Positions 17,921 through 27,300 of a stretch of DNA of 64,000 nt are shown here, in pieces; within the stretch, counting starts at the first letter, position 1; each line of letters begins with the position of its first letter. The stretch comes from Chitinophaga solisilvae (GTDB lineage Bacteria > Bacteroidota > Bacteroidia > Chitinophagales > Chitinophagaceae). The position numbers were made by a program, and so were the translations under genes. The notes below the pieces were generated by a model. That model ran no database searches. It had not been told where the DNA came from and saw nothing but the letters and a program-made list of their open reading frames with translations. The stretch lies in assembly GCF_009928525.1 (NCBI RefSeq), contig NZ_JAABOK010000016.1, positions 1 through 64,000 of the forward strand, written 5' to 3'.

Positions 17921-18088
17921 TCAGCACAGGCGGGTACCACAGGTAGCGCCGCAGGTGGCGCAGGTACGGAAACCACTGGGGCATTCAGCCGTGAAGGCGC
18001 CGCCATTCAGTTTCTGCTGTTGTGCATCAGACAAGGATGCTACCCGGATTTTTTCGAGTTGGAGTTTTTTTACAGGTTTCTTTTTCAT
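17921..18088 (-). CDS. Class I lanthipeptide-type precursor peptide (orphan)
   Basis: A 55-residue peptide. Residues 1-30 match the leader pattern of the Bacteroidota GG-type natural-product precursors: a Lys-rich start, KKLQLEKIRVASLSD, then a Gln/Lys/Leu/Asn stretch ending in Gly29-Gly30. The 25-residue core holds five Cys (36, 43, 46, 50, 55), five Thr (33, 42, 45, 49, 52) and one Ser (38), with TC-A-TC and TC-GT spacing suited to small lanthionine rings. Family knowledge says such cores are dehydrated by a LanB and cyclised by a LanC, then cut after GG. No LanB, LanC, protease or exporter gene is nearby, so it depends on enzymes elsewhere or is a relic. Confidence 0.82.
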   Translation of the reverse strand: MKKKPVKKLQLEKIRVASLSDAQQQKLNGGAFTAECPSGFRTCATCGATCGTRLC

Positions 18089-18179
18089 AACGGAATGTTT
18101 ATCTTAAATATAAGGGATATGGCTGCGGCGGAACATCAGCCGGTTAATCCGTTATGCCTAAAGTAAATTGCTCCGTCGG

Positions 18180-18554
18180 TTATGACATCAGCCATATAAA
18201 TGTGAATAGTGGCCCGAAGAATGCCAGTAAGGCAACCGCGTTTAACCATCTGCGGGTTTTTAAGGGCTTACTGTAAAATTCATTCATAATACCCTTCGAG
18301 CGGGCTGCATAATACTTATATACTATAAATGCCCATATAATTGTAATAAGCAGCAAGAAAAATTTATTAGGAATATAGTTCTCCAGATAAAAAACGTCAT
18401 ACTTGCGAAGTATTGTGAATATACTGAGACTAGCAAAAAAATGAGATATCGTTACTATCATCGCTGCACAAAATACCGGCGGATAGCCTGGATATTTTGC
18501 ATACAGCGCATTTGTTGCAGCATAAACATTCCTGTAAAAACGCATTGTTATCAT
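18180..18554 (-). CDS. Small membrane protein, paralogue of the putative Rhs immunity protein
   Basis: A 124-residue (or 121, from the ATG at 18545) protein with three predicted transmembrane helices (about residues 29-50, 64-83 and 105-123). Its layout and the start (RFYRNVYAATNALY) resemble the 131-residue protein at 19428-19823 (RFYRYLIYKIYSW), including a charged loop between the last two helices. I do not know the family. Because its relative lies directly after the Rhs toxin-like gene, this one may be an orphan immunity gene against a related toxin. It is cut off from that operon by the plus-strand acetyltransferase gene. The start at 18545 fits the paralogue better. Confidence 0.65.
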   Translation of the reverse strand: MITMRFYRNVYAATNALYAKYPGYPPVFCAAMIVTISHFFASLSIFTILRKYDVFYLENYIPNKFFLLLITIIWAFIVYKYYAARSKGIMNEFYSKPLKTRRWLNAVALLAFFGPLFTFIWLMS

Positions 18555-18763
18555 CTCTCTGCTGATTCACGTTATTTATTAAATATCAACATTATCATAC
18601 GCACGATATGGCAGTAAACAAGTAAGTATCCGTATCGTACCGGGCGCGAAAAAAAGAAAATAACGCAGCAATACCAAACATTACATAAAAAAAGCACATC
18701 AGACAGCATCCGCAAGGTTATCATGCCAACTCCCTGCCCTGGCAGACCTTAGAAAAAATGCCC

Positions 18764-18771
18764 TATTTTTG
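18764..18771 (+). promoter_or_regulatory. Bacteroidota -7 box (TATTTTTG) at a near-leaderless gene
   Basis: TATTTTTG ends four bases before the ATG at 18776. Transcription would begin at or within a base or two of the start codon, and the longer ORF start at 18758 would lie upstream of the promoter, which decides for the shorter form. Confidence 0.55.
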
Positions 18772-18775
18772 CAGC

Positions 18776-19306
18776 ATGCAAAAGATAACCACACTGAACG
18801 GAAAGAATGACATTAAGCTGAAAGCCATTGAGCGCAGCGATCTGGAAGAGATGAGCGTGCTGGCTAATAATCCCGCTATTGCGGCCAATCTGCGTGACAG
18901 TTTCCCGTCACCCTATTCACTGAAAGATGCAGAAGCATTTCTTGCCCTTATCGAAGAAGGTAAACTGAAATATGTTTGGGGTATTTATGTTAAAGATAAA
19001 ATTGCCGGCGTCATTACGCTGACACCACAGGAAGATATTTACCGACATTCTGCTGAAATCGGATACTGGATCGGGGCTCCTTTTTATGGAAAAGGCGTCA
19101 TGTCGGAAGCAGTGGCATTACTCACGGCATATACATTCAGCGAACTTGATATTCACCGTATCTATGCAGGTGTATTTGCTTACAATGAAGCCTCTAAAAA
19201 AGTATTGCTGAAAAACGGATTCCACCAGGAGGCAGTCAAAAGAAAAGCCATTCTCAAAAATGGCGTCTATCATGACGAACATCTCATGGTTAAAATGGAC
19301 ATCTGA
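18776..19306 (+). CDS. GNAT-family N-acetyltransferase, RimJ/RimL type
   Basis: A 176-residue acetyltransferase. The GNAT core runs from KLKAIERSDLEEM (strand 1) through the acetyl-CoA loop region EIGYWIGAPFYGKGVMSEAV, the typical RimJ/L motif with G-x-G, to the family ending YNEASKKVLLKNGFHQEAVKRK. Such enzymes transfer acetyl from acetyl-CoA to protein N-termini, amino groups of antibiotics or small metabolites; the substrate cannot be read from sequence. It lies on the plus strand between the two small membrane proteins and has its own promoter and terminator, so it is independent of the Rhs operon. Confidence 0.9.
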   Translation: MQKITTLNGKNDIKLKAIERSDLEEMSVLANNPAIAANLRDSFPSPYSLKDAEAFLALIEEGKLKYVWGIYVKDKIAGVITLTPQEDIYRHSAEIGYWIGAPFYGKGVMSEAVALLTAYTFSELDIHRIYAGVFAYNEASKKVLLKNGFHQEAVKRKAILKNGVYHDEHLMVKMDI

Positions 19307-19378
19307 GATAATCTTCTCCCGTCATCAGGGCTGTGCCATTTGATTCCGGATACAGCCCCGAAACTTTTATAAACCAGG

Positions 19379-19427
19379 CCGGCATGAGGTAACGCAGAAA
19401 AGACGTTCCCTCATGCTGGCTGTTTTT
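19379..19427 (+). terminator. Terminator of the acetyltransferase gene
   Basis: An 11-bp stem with one G-T pair (19379-19389 with 19409-19419), extended inside by AACG/CGTT, is followed by a T6 run. A second hairpin (19328-19334 with 19352-19358) precedes it. Both lie between the convergent acetyltransferase and membrane-protein genes. Confidence 0.75.
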
Positions 19428-19823
19428 TCAGGAGAACAGGATATCAATCAGTACAAACATCAGGATACTTCCTATTGTACTACCAATCAGGTAGGCTAAT
19501 ACATAAATTTTACCTTTACGTGCTTCCTTTGGCGTTTCATCCTGAAACTCCTCCCTGTATGCTGCCCAGCGTTCTTTATTATAGAATAAAAAATAATGAA
19601 GCAGTATAAAACATACCGCAAACACGACAGCGAAAACGCCGCCGGGTAATGGAATATCGTTCACTGCCGGCACCAGCTTACCCAATATGTACAGCAGCAG
19701 ACACAACTGAAACAGATGCGCCGCCATCAGGCACAGGATAACATTCATCACAGGTGTATCGTTGGGGCGCCTGGCGCCCCACGAGTAAATCTTATAAATT
19801 AAATATCTGTAAAAACGAAACAT
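19428..19823 (-). CDS. Small membrane protein, putative immunity protein of the Rhs locus
   Basis: A 131-residue protein with three predicted transmembrane helices (about 27-49, 59-81 and 107-129) and a charged cytoplasmic-type loop (YNKERWAAYREEFQDETPKEAR). I do not recognise a named family. It starts 24 bases after the stop of the Rhs gene on the same strand, the classic place of an immunity gene for a polymorphic toxin. The toxin-like tail of that Rhs protein is itself hydrophobic, and membrane-spanning immunity proteins are known partners of pore-forming toxins, so the pairing makes sense. This is inference from position and topology only. A paralogue is encoded at 18180-18554. Confidence 0.7.
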   Translation of the reverse strand: MFRFYRYLIYKIYSWGARRPNDTPVMNVILCLMAAHLFQLCLLLYILGKLVPAVNDIPLPGGVFAVVFAVCFILLHYFLFYNKERWAAYREEFQDETPKEARKGKIYVLAYLIGSTIGSILMFVLIDILFS

Positions 19824-19847
19824 ACACTTTTTTCTGTTTTATGCCTA

Positions 19848-22800
19848 TTATTCTGCAGGCAGCCCCCAATCCATAAGATGTCCGGCATCTGCCAACAAAT
19901 AAATTCCGCCGATGGCCAATCCTATAGGTCCGCCGAAAGTAGATACCGCACCAATTGTAATATCCAGGGCTCCTTTAAGCGCTACCATCCTTTTGTTCTT
20001 ATTATTGGTTTTGTATGCATTAACAACATTCAGTCCGCTTACAACTATCTGAACACCAAAGGCAGCCTTACCCGCCACTGATATGCCCTTACTCAATGCC
20101 GCAGCCTCCTTTCCATAATACTGCGCCGTTGTTATTGCCGTTATTCCACTACTCCTTGTTCCATATTCTATCAGTTCCCCGGTCACTCCGGAACTTGCGA
20201 TCGCTGAGGCCAGTATCATGTTACCCGTATTTAACGGCGAAAGATTCCAGGCTTCACTCTGGTCCATTTGTCTCAGAATTTCTTGCTGCGCACGTTTATA
20301 CGAGGCAGGATCCCGGAATTTTACCTTCACACCTTTCAGCTCAACTATTTTAGAAGGAACAAAATTCTGCGTACTTTGCGCATGTTCACTGCCATTATAC
20401 TTGCTGGCTGCCGCTGCGTAATTAGCAGCTACGCCAAAGCTGTTACCCCAGAGACTCATTACTGAAATTTCTGCAGCTCCGACATTAAATGCCTCGCCGG
20501 CTGACTTGAAAGCATAGTAGTTTCCATTTGACCACGAGCCGCCGTTATCCGAATCAAACAGGTTGTCAATAATCTCTCTGACGGTTACTTCATCTCCCAT
20601 CGGATCGTTGAAGCGCACCGGATTATTGTAGGCAAACTGGTATGGTGTATAATCGCTGGCTTTGGAAGCAGCAATGTCTACTCCTGAAAACCGGCCGATC
20701 TGAGGATCATACCTGCGGTAAAAAGTACTGTAGAGATTTACATCCAGCTCATCTTCCCATTCAGCACCACCGTTATACCTGTAATTGTTCTTCAGCACCT
20801 GTCCTGCATTATAGGATATTCCGGCCATCTCCAGTCCGAAAGGATAATAATGCGTCTCCTCCATTACGGGGCTCAAAGATACACCAAGCAGCATATTATC
20901 AAAATAAACATCCTGCTGACTTTCATTACTGGTATATACATACAGGAAGCCGCTTTTACTGATGGGCATTTTATCTGTTCCCAGTGTCTGCAGCTGATCA
21001 GGGTTTTCCTGTACTCTTTTCACACCGCTGTTTTCATCTACCATTTTAAACTGGTCATCAAAAAGCACATAGTTCAGATAAGCCCTGGGCTTATTTTGCT
21101 GTGGCTGGTCCGGATCTTTCTGTGTCAGCTGCCGGTAGTCATTTGCGGTGAATTTACTGCCGAAGGGAGCAGCACCCGTTTCGGCCGGCCCCGCATGTAT
21201 ATCGGTAGTACCCGGTGTGCCGTTGAAATTATTAATCAGCCCGGCCAGCATTTCTTCCGGCAATGCATTATTCTTCTTATCAGCCGGCGCACCGGATTTA
21301 TAGAAAGCGCGGACGGAAAGCTGCACGGTATCTCCGGCTGTAACCCGTAGCACCAGTGATGGTCCTATTTTCCTGCCGTCGGCACGGGCGTTCAGCTTCG
21401 CTGCAGATTCATTCTGCCTGGTCAGGCGGTCTTCCGGATAGCCCGCCGGCAATGCACTGCGGGTGGCGTCAATATTGCTGAACAACGCCGTTTCTACCGG
21501 AGCAGCTGCCTGTTCCATGGTAGCGGCATACACCTTGTAATCTGTCTGCTCTGTCAGCACTGCCCGTACATTACTCAGGTGATCCCGTTCAAAATAATCA
21601 TACACCAGCGTTACCGGGCCACCTGTTTTATAAACGGGGCGGATACGTCCTTCCTCATGGCCGAACATCCGGAGGCTGTCATTCCTGTAAACAAAGTTCC
21701 CGATGTAATCAGTCACTGTAACAACTGGTGCGGATGCTGTATTATCGGTAACTATTTTCCTCAGCTTATTTCCGAAAGCGTCATACAGATACTTAATGCT
21801 TCCTTTACCGGTGACAGTAAGGGTTTCCGGCTTATCAAACAGGTTATAGGTAATCTGTGCAATTTTTTTGTTCAGATCTTTTGTCAGATTACCATTCGCA
21901 TCATAATCATAATCCACGGTACCGGTATGGCCGGCATCTTTCTTAAAATCTCCCAGTGTTGAATTAGGATCATTCACACCATCGGCCACCCGCTGCAGTT
22001 TGTTACTTCCGGGCTGATAGGTATACGATAGTTTGTCGATCAGGGCGCTGGTGGTTCCCTTCATACCCTGCTGCGACATTGACAGTATATTTCCGTTGTT
22101 ATCGTAGCTCAGCTCACTAACGGAAAAATTCATCCTATCATTTGTCCATGCGGCTCCCGGTGCATTCTGCTGTTTAAAGTCTGCATTCGTGAGCTGGTTC
22201 AGCTGATCATATCTGTAGCCATAAGCCCTGGCTATCTTATCGTTCCAGCCTTTCCATTTTATACCTGCCACATTCCCGTTATATTGCGGCATATCGAAGC
22301 CAATGTCATAGCTGAGTTCCTCCCCGAATTTATTGCTGGTGCTGTTGGGCGTGTTTACAAAATTACGGTTGATACCACTGAGCCATCCCCGGATGTTATA
22401 ATCATACACGAGGCTATCCATTACATTGCCGTCGGCTTTCACACCCAGGTCCTTTTTTCTCAGCTGTCCGAGGCTGTTATACTCCAACTTTGCGACAATC
22501 CTTTCCTGCGCGGCATCATCATTCAGCCTCTTCCTGACTTCCGTTATACGGCCGGCATGGTCATAGGTGAATACGGACAAAACGCGGGTTTCAGGCGTCA
22601 GCGTGCTTCGGGGGTTGCTATGTACCTGATAGGAACTAAGTTGTTTACCGCTGAAATCGTACAGCACAGTAGTTATATCCTTTCCTCCCGCGATGTTATC
22701 CAGCACAGTCTGTAGCGGTCTTCCGCTGCTGTTGTAGAAGATGGTTGTGGTTAACCACTGGTCGGTACCCAGTACCTTGTATCTCACACCGGTCATCTTT

Positions 22801-24320
22801 CCTTTTATCAGGTTACTCTGATCTAGTGAAGGATCTGCCTGGGGATTGGTGGTTCCGGACAGGCGGGAGGTGTAGGTCTTGTTGAACGATGCTGCTCCTG
22901 ACCAGTTGTAATTATCATAATAAGCATAGGACAACCATTCTACATTTGCTTCAGGAGGCGTGGGATTATATACTTCCGCTTCCATATAGGTTTCGCTAGC
23001 GCTACCCGGTTCAATATAAGCTATCATCTCATCTCCGTCAGGGGTCACAAATCCGGTAGAAAAGACGATGGAATTACCGGCTTTATAGGCCCGGATACTT
23101 TTATCCCGCTGGCTCAGTTCCAAATCACCGGCCTGAGACACTACCTTATTTCCCTGTTGACGGGCTATCACCAGGTTATCCATTGCCTGCTGCAGTTCAG
23201 CGCGGGTTTTCTGCTGATTATAGAAACCTGTTCTGACCTGCCTGTCAGCCGCATCATGAAAAGTCACGAGCCAGCCTTTATCCTTCGTATTTTCCTTACG
23301 GCTGTACACCACGCGGTCCCTGCTGTCATACACCAGTTCTGTGACGCCCCCGCCGGGTATTGACTGAACTACTTTCCGGCGTTGATTGTCATACTGATAC
23401 TGGTAGCAAAGTTCCTTCCGGATAACGGCATCGTTAAGCGTCCAGTTTTGCATAATCATGCTCACCGCTTTGGGGGTTATCACAAACCGCAGGTTATTTA
23501 TTTCATCATAAATGATGTAAGTGGATATCCACCCGACATGCCCTGCTGCTGCATTCGCAGCAGCTTTTCTTTTAATGAGTACGACCCTTCCTTTCTGATC
23601 GATAAATTTCAGCAAAAGCTGCTGTTGTTCATCCGTTTCTTCCTGCACGATCAACTGATTGGGCCCGTAGATTTCTGCTGATACCGGTATTGCGCTTATA
23701 TCAGTAGAGGAAATAGTCCACTTCCTGACAGAATCAGCGATTACGTTGGCACGCTCTTTTGTTGCCATGCCACGCTGGCTGCCCGCCCAGCTGTTACCGG
23801 GCGCGGTCACCTTTAACACCCTGTTCAGGGGAGAATTATCAAAATAGGTTTTCCCGTAGCTTACCTGCTCTCCGGGATACATCGCTGTATTGAACGTACG
23901 TGCCGCTTCATATACATCCTGCTTAAACGCGCCATCAGCGCCGGCCGCCTTATAGGGCAGGAACTTCATTGCTTCCCGGCCGTATTCATCATACACATTA
24001 AAAGTGACGATGTCTTTCTTATCGGGAGACGCCTGCCGGATAACGTTCTGCAACGGGCGCGCCATACCATCGCTGTAAACGGTGCCTATTGCCACATTCT
24101 CCACACTTACCTGCATATTCAGATCCGTTGCAACGGTATAGGGTTTGGAGGGTATATAGGTACGTATATAATTCAGACGGATGTCGTTATTGAACGCGGC
24201 CGGTAATGCATCCGGCGTTACAGCCTGAGGCGCTTTTATATTATTTGGGTTGTTCTGTGACCTTGCCGCGGATGCGAACAGAGATAATGTCACAGTAACA
24301 GCTGCCAATATTTTGTTCAT
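19848..24320 (-). CDS. Rhs-repeat protein with variable hydrophobic C-terminal domain
   Basis: A 1490-residue exported protein. Residues 1-21 are a Sec signal (ending AARS/QNN). The N-terminal part is the domain found at the start of Bacteroidota Rhs proteins (IRTYIPSKPYTVATDLN). Rhs/YD repeats follow from about 300 to 900 (YDSRDRVVYSRKEN, YDANGNLTKDLNKK, YDAFGNKLRKI). The conserved core end is at about 1160-1243 (YYPFGLEMAG, RRYDPQIGRFSGVD, YNNPVRFNDPMGD). After it comes a 247-residue unique tail with Gly/Ala-rich hydrophobic stretches, one reading GAVSTFGGPIGLAIGGIYLL. By family logic the shell houses the tail as a toxin or effector; a pore-former is the best guess. The upstream partner gene ends 29 bases before it; the putative immunity gene follows. 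Confidence 0.88.
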   Translation of the reverse strand: MNKILAAVTVTLSLFASAARSQNNPNNIKAPQAVTPDALPAAFNNDIRLNYIRTYIPSKPYTVATDLNMQVSVENVAIGTVYSDGMARPLQNVIRQASPDKKDIVTFNVYDEYGREAMKFLPYKAAGADGAFKQDVYEAARTFNTAMYPGEQVSYGKTYFDNSPLNRVLKVTAPGNSWAGSQRGMATKERANVIADSVRKWTISSTDISAIPVSAEIYGPNQLIVQEETDEQQQLLLKFIDQKGRVVLIKRKAAANAAAGHVGWISTYIIYDEINNLRFVITPKAVSMIMQNWTLNDAVIRKELCYQYQYDNQRRKVVQSIPGGGVTELVYDSRDRVVYSRKENTKDKGWLVTFHDAADRQVRTGFYNQQKTRAELQQAMDNLVIARQQGNKVVSQAGDLELSQRDKSIRAYKAGNSIVFSTGFVTPDGDEMIAYIEPGSASETYMEAEVYNPTPPEANVEWLSYAYYDNYNWSGAASFNKTYTSRLSGTTNPQADPSLDQSNLIKGKMTGVRYKVLGTDQWLTTTIFYNSSGRPLQTVLDNIAGGKDITTVLYDFSGKQLSSYQVHSNPRSTLTPETRVLSVFTYDHAGRITEVRKRLNDDAAQERIVAKLEYNSLGQLRKKDLGVKADGNVMDSLVYDYNIRGWLSGINRNFVNTPNSTSNKFGEELSYDIGFDMPQYNGNVAGIKWKGWNDKIARAYGYRYDQLNQLTNADFKQQNAPGAAWTNDRMNFSVSELSYDNNGNILSMSQQGMKGTTSALIDKLSYTYQPGSNKLQRVADGVNDPNSTLGDFKKDAGHTGTVDYDYDANGNLTKDLNKKIAQITYNLFDKPETLTVTGKGSIKYLYDAFGNKLRKIVTDNTASAPVVTVTDYIGNFVYRNDSLRMFGHEEGRIRPVYKTGGPVTLVYDYFERDHLSNVRAVLTEQTDYKVYAATMEQAAAPVETALFSNIDATRSALPAGYPEDRLTRQNESAAKLNARADGRKIGPSLVLRVTAGDTVQLSVRAFYKSGAPADKKNNALPEEMLAGLINNFNGTPGTTDIHAGPAETGAAPFGSKFTANDYRQLTQKDPDQPQQNKPRAYLNYVLFDDQFKMVDENSGVKRVQENPDQLQTLGTDKMPISKSGFLYVYTSNESQQDVYFDNMLLGVSLSPVMEETHYYPFGLEMAGISYNAGQVLKNNYRYNGGAEWEDELDVNLYSTFYRRYDPQIGRFSGVDIAASKASDYTPYQFAYNNPVRFNDPMGDEVTVREIIDNLFDSDNGGSWSNGNYYAFKSAGEAFNVGAAEISVMSLWGNSFGVAANYAAAASKYNGSEHAQSTQNFVPSKIVELKGVKVKFRDPASYKRAQQEILRQMDQSEAWNLSPLNTGNMILASAIASSGVTGELIEYGTRSSGITAITTAQYYGKEAAALSKGISVAGKAAFGVQIVVSGLNVVNAYKTNNKNKRMVALKGALDITIGAVSTFGGPIGLAIGGIYLLADAGHLMDWGLPAE

Positions 24321-24349
24321 AGAATGTTCAGCTAAAGATTAACACAGGA

Positions 24350-27300
24350 TTACATACAGGGTGAAGTGGAATACTCGTCATACGACTGAGATACGTATCC
24401 ATCAGAATAATGATATTCATACACACAGCGCCAGCCGGTTTTCTGCGGCTCCGATTCTGTTATCACTTTACGGCCTGTCTCACATTTTCCATTCACCATC
24501 CGTTTGCCTTCCCCGACACATATGATTACTTCAGGGCACATGGTCAGGTCATTTCCTCCAACAACCCAATAGGTAGCACCAAATGATGATGAGTGCGGAT
24601 TCATATCCTTCCATTCGCTTTGATAATCACCGTTACTACTGCCATCAGAATGCACAATACAGCGCTTACGGCCCGTGAGCTCATATCTCGCGGAAACATG
24701 GCAGGAAGGGGATTTACCTGTCTGGACCCATTGTTTATTTCCCCAGGAAGGACTGTTGGTGTTGATGTTTGTCTGCTCGGCTTCCTGGTAACCGGTATTA
24801 CCATCTTTATCCGTCAGACAACGTTTTGCGCCGGTGAACATCCAGATCGGGTTCTTATGCATAGGGCCATTCACCATGTACTCTTTTTTTGCCAGAATCT
24901 GTCTCCGGTCGTTCTTCACGAGCGACAGGCGCTTAAAGGCATCATAGGAATAATAAACAGGTTTATTATCTGCTCCGCATTCGGAGGTAACGCCTACCAG
25001 CGGATCGTAGGTAGTGGTTTGCATAAGTACTCCTTCAGGGAATAAACGGATTTCATCTACCTGTGCATTGCCTGCAATACTAATCGCAGCCTGACTTACG
25101 CGATATTCCCGGTATGTCCAGCCGGTATAGGAATTGGTTTCAGCTGTTACTTTTACAGCGCCGCCTACAACCGGTTCATTACCTTTTGACCAGAAACTAA
25201 GCGTATATACTGCTGTTTGCGGGATGCCACTTCTTGATATGGGGCCGGCAGACAGGTTATATACCCGGCGGCCGGTAGGTGCATTTTCATCTGTTACCGG
25301 CTCTCCTGCATAAGAAAAATTTCCTTTCTCATCTGTTTCAAAACTCGTATAGGCGACATCGTTATAGTTGACGTTATCGGCCGTCATGATGGCACGTTGC
25401 CTGTCAGCTCCCAGCATCATGGTGGTAGTCTTTCCATTTTCCTGTGATGATTGCAGGAAACCATATTTATCATAGCGGAGATAAACGGCATATACTTTAA
25501 ACAAAGCAGGGGTTCTGATCAGCACAGCCGGATTGAATACTCCTGCTGTACCTTGCGGAACAGGAGCATTAGCCGCAAACCCTAAACGTCTGTAAGGCCG
25601 TACCAGGTTATTAAAGGCGCCATATTCAATGATGTCTCCTCCGATCATGCGTGGGTTACTATCTCCTGTAATCCACTCTTCTTCAGCCATCTGCCTGGTG
25701 ATGTTTTTATCTTTCAGCGTTTTAAAGATGCCATCCTGGATAGTATAGTCATTGTTGTAATAATATCTTTTTTCGATGTTCAGCCCTTTCTCACGATCCA
25801 GACTACTGGTAATCGTCTTCACATCAAAATACGCCGACCGGTAGGTATAGCTGGTGATAGTGCTAACGCTGTCATTGTTATTGTAGTAAGTTGTTTCCGT
25901 TACCTTTTGCAGTTCAGTTCTGCCAGTCAGCGGATAGTAGGCATCTGTTCTCAGTTTCTTTACTTCACCAATATTGGAATAGGTAGCGACATGCGATATC
26001 AGCATAGAGGACGCAGTTGGCCCTGTGACCGGCTGCTGAATTATACTATAGAGATTGGTGACCTGTTTCTTCAGGTTTCCGTAACTATCATAGGTACTGA
26101 TTGTTTTGGGAAGTCCTAATCCCCATTCTGCCTTTTCAACCGGTATATAAGGATAGCCCATCTGAACAGGGTTGTAGCCGATATCCCGGAAATCAGCAAA
26201 CTCAAATACTGTTTTACCTCTGCCGGTATTACCGCTTCCTTCTATCACCTCTACCCTGCTGTATCCTACAGGGTTTCCCGATGTGTAGCTGAGGTTATTG
26301 AGCGACTCGCCTACCAGTATCCGTACATCCTCTGGACTACCAGATGAATAAATAATGGGCTGATGATATTCATAATTGGGGAATTGCGCCATATATCCGG
26401 AGGAGGTTACCCCGTCAGCCATCACGTATTTGTATGCTGTAGTAACAGGACTGATACTGTTGTTACCCGGATAGGCTGTTACTTTTTTAATTCTCAGTCC
26501 TCCGCCTATTACCTTCGGTGCATTCACAACGCTGTTTGCCCAGCTGAGCGTGATACTGGATTCCAACGGAAAGTCGCGCCCAGAGCCCTTTAGCACCTTT
26601 AAGGTATAGGTGCCTGATGGCTGGTTCAGCTCCCATACAAAACCATCCATCGGTTTGGCAGTATTAAAATCATAAATCCTGGTATCCACAATTATTCCAC
26701 TGCTATTCAACAGTTGAAAAACATAATTGCTTACAGCCGGCGTACCATCCGGATCTCTGTACCCGAGGTCGAAGTTTACATTGATGCGGTGATTATTGGT
26801 ATAGTGCTGCCGGAGGTTCATCGTATAGGTACCGGGCGACTGGGCGCTGACATAAACACTCTGTTCGCTGTTGGTTACACTGACCCTGTCATGCGATTCA
26901 AACTCATACTCCCTTATCATACCATCCGGAAAAGTTACTTTCCGTAGGCTGCCCGCCAGCACGTAGGTATCGCTGGGGTTCCTGTTTCCACCGGCAAAAT
27001 CGGTGGTGGTGGGGATGCCCGTAAAATTTGCTATACCATTGAAAAATCCCCAGTGATCCCTGGACGTTCCTCCTATCTCAGGTGTAGATGGCCGGGGGAA
27101 GCCAACGAAGGGTACATCCTTGGAAGGAAGTTCGTATTGTGTATTGTAGACAAACTCATATTGCGGAATAGTGCCACCTGGGGTTTCCCGTACAATTGTC
27201 CGGAGAAAAGCCCTGACAGCCTTTAAGTCCAGGTGCAGATAGCTGCCATTGGTGAGTGCATAGTTTTCTATCCATCTGGGTGTTGCCCGGTGATCATAGA

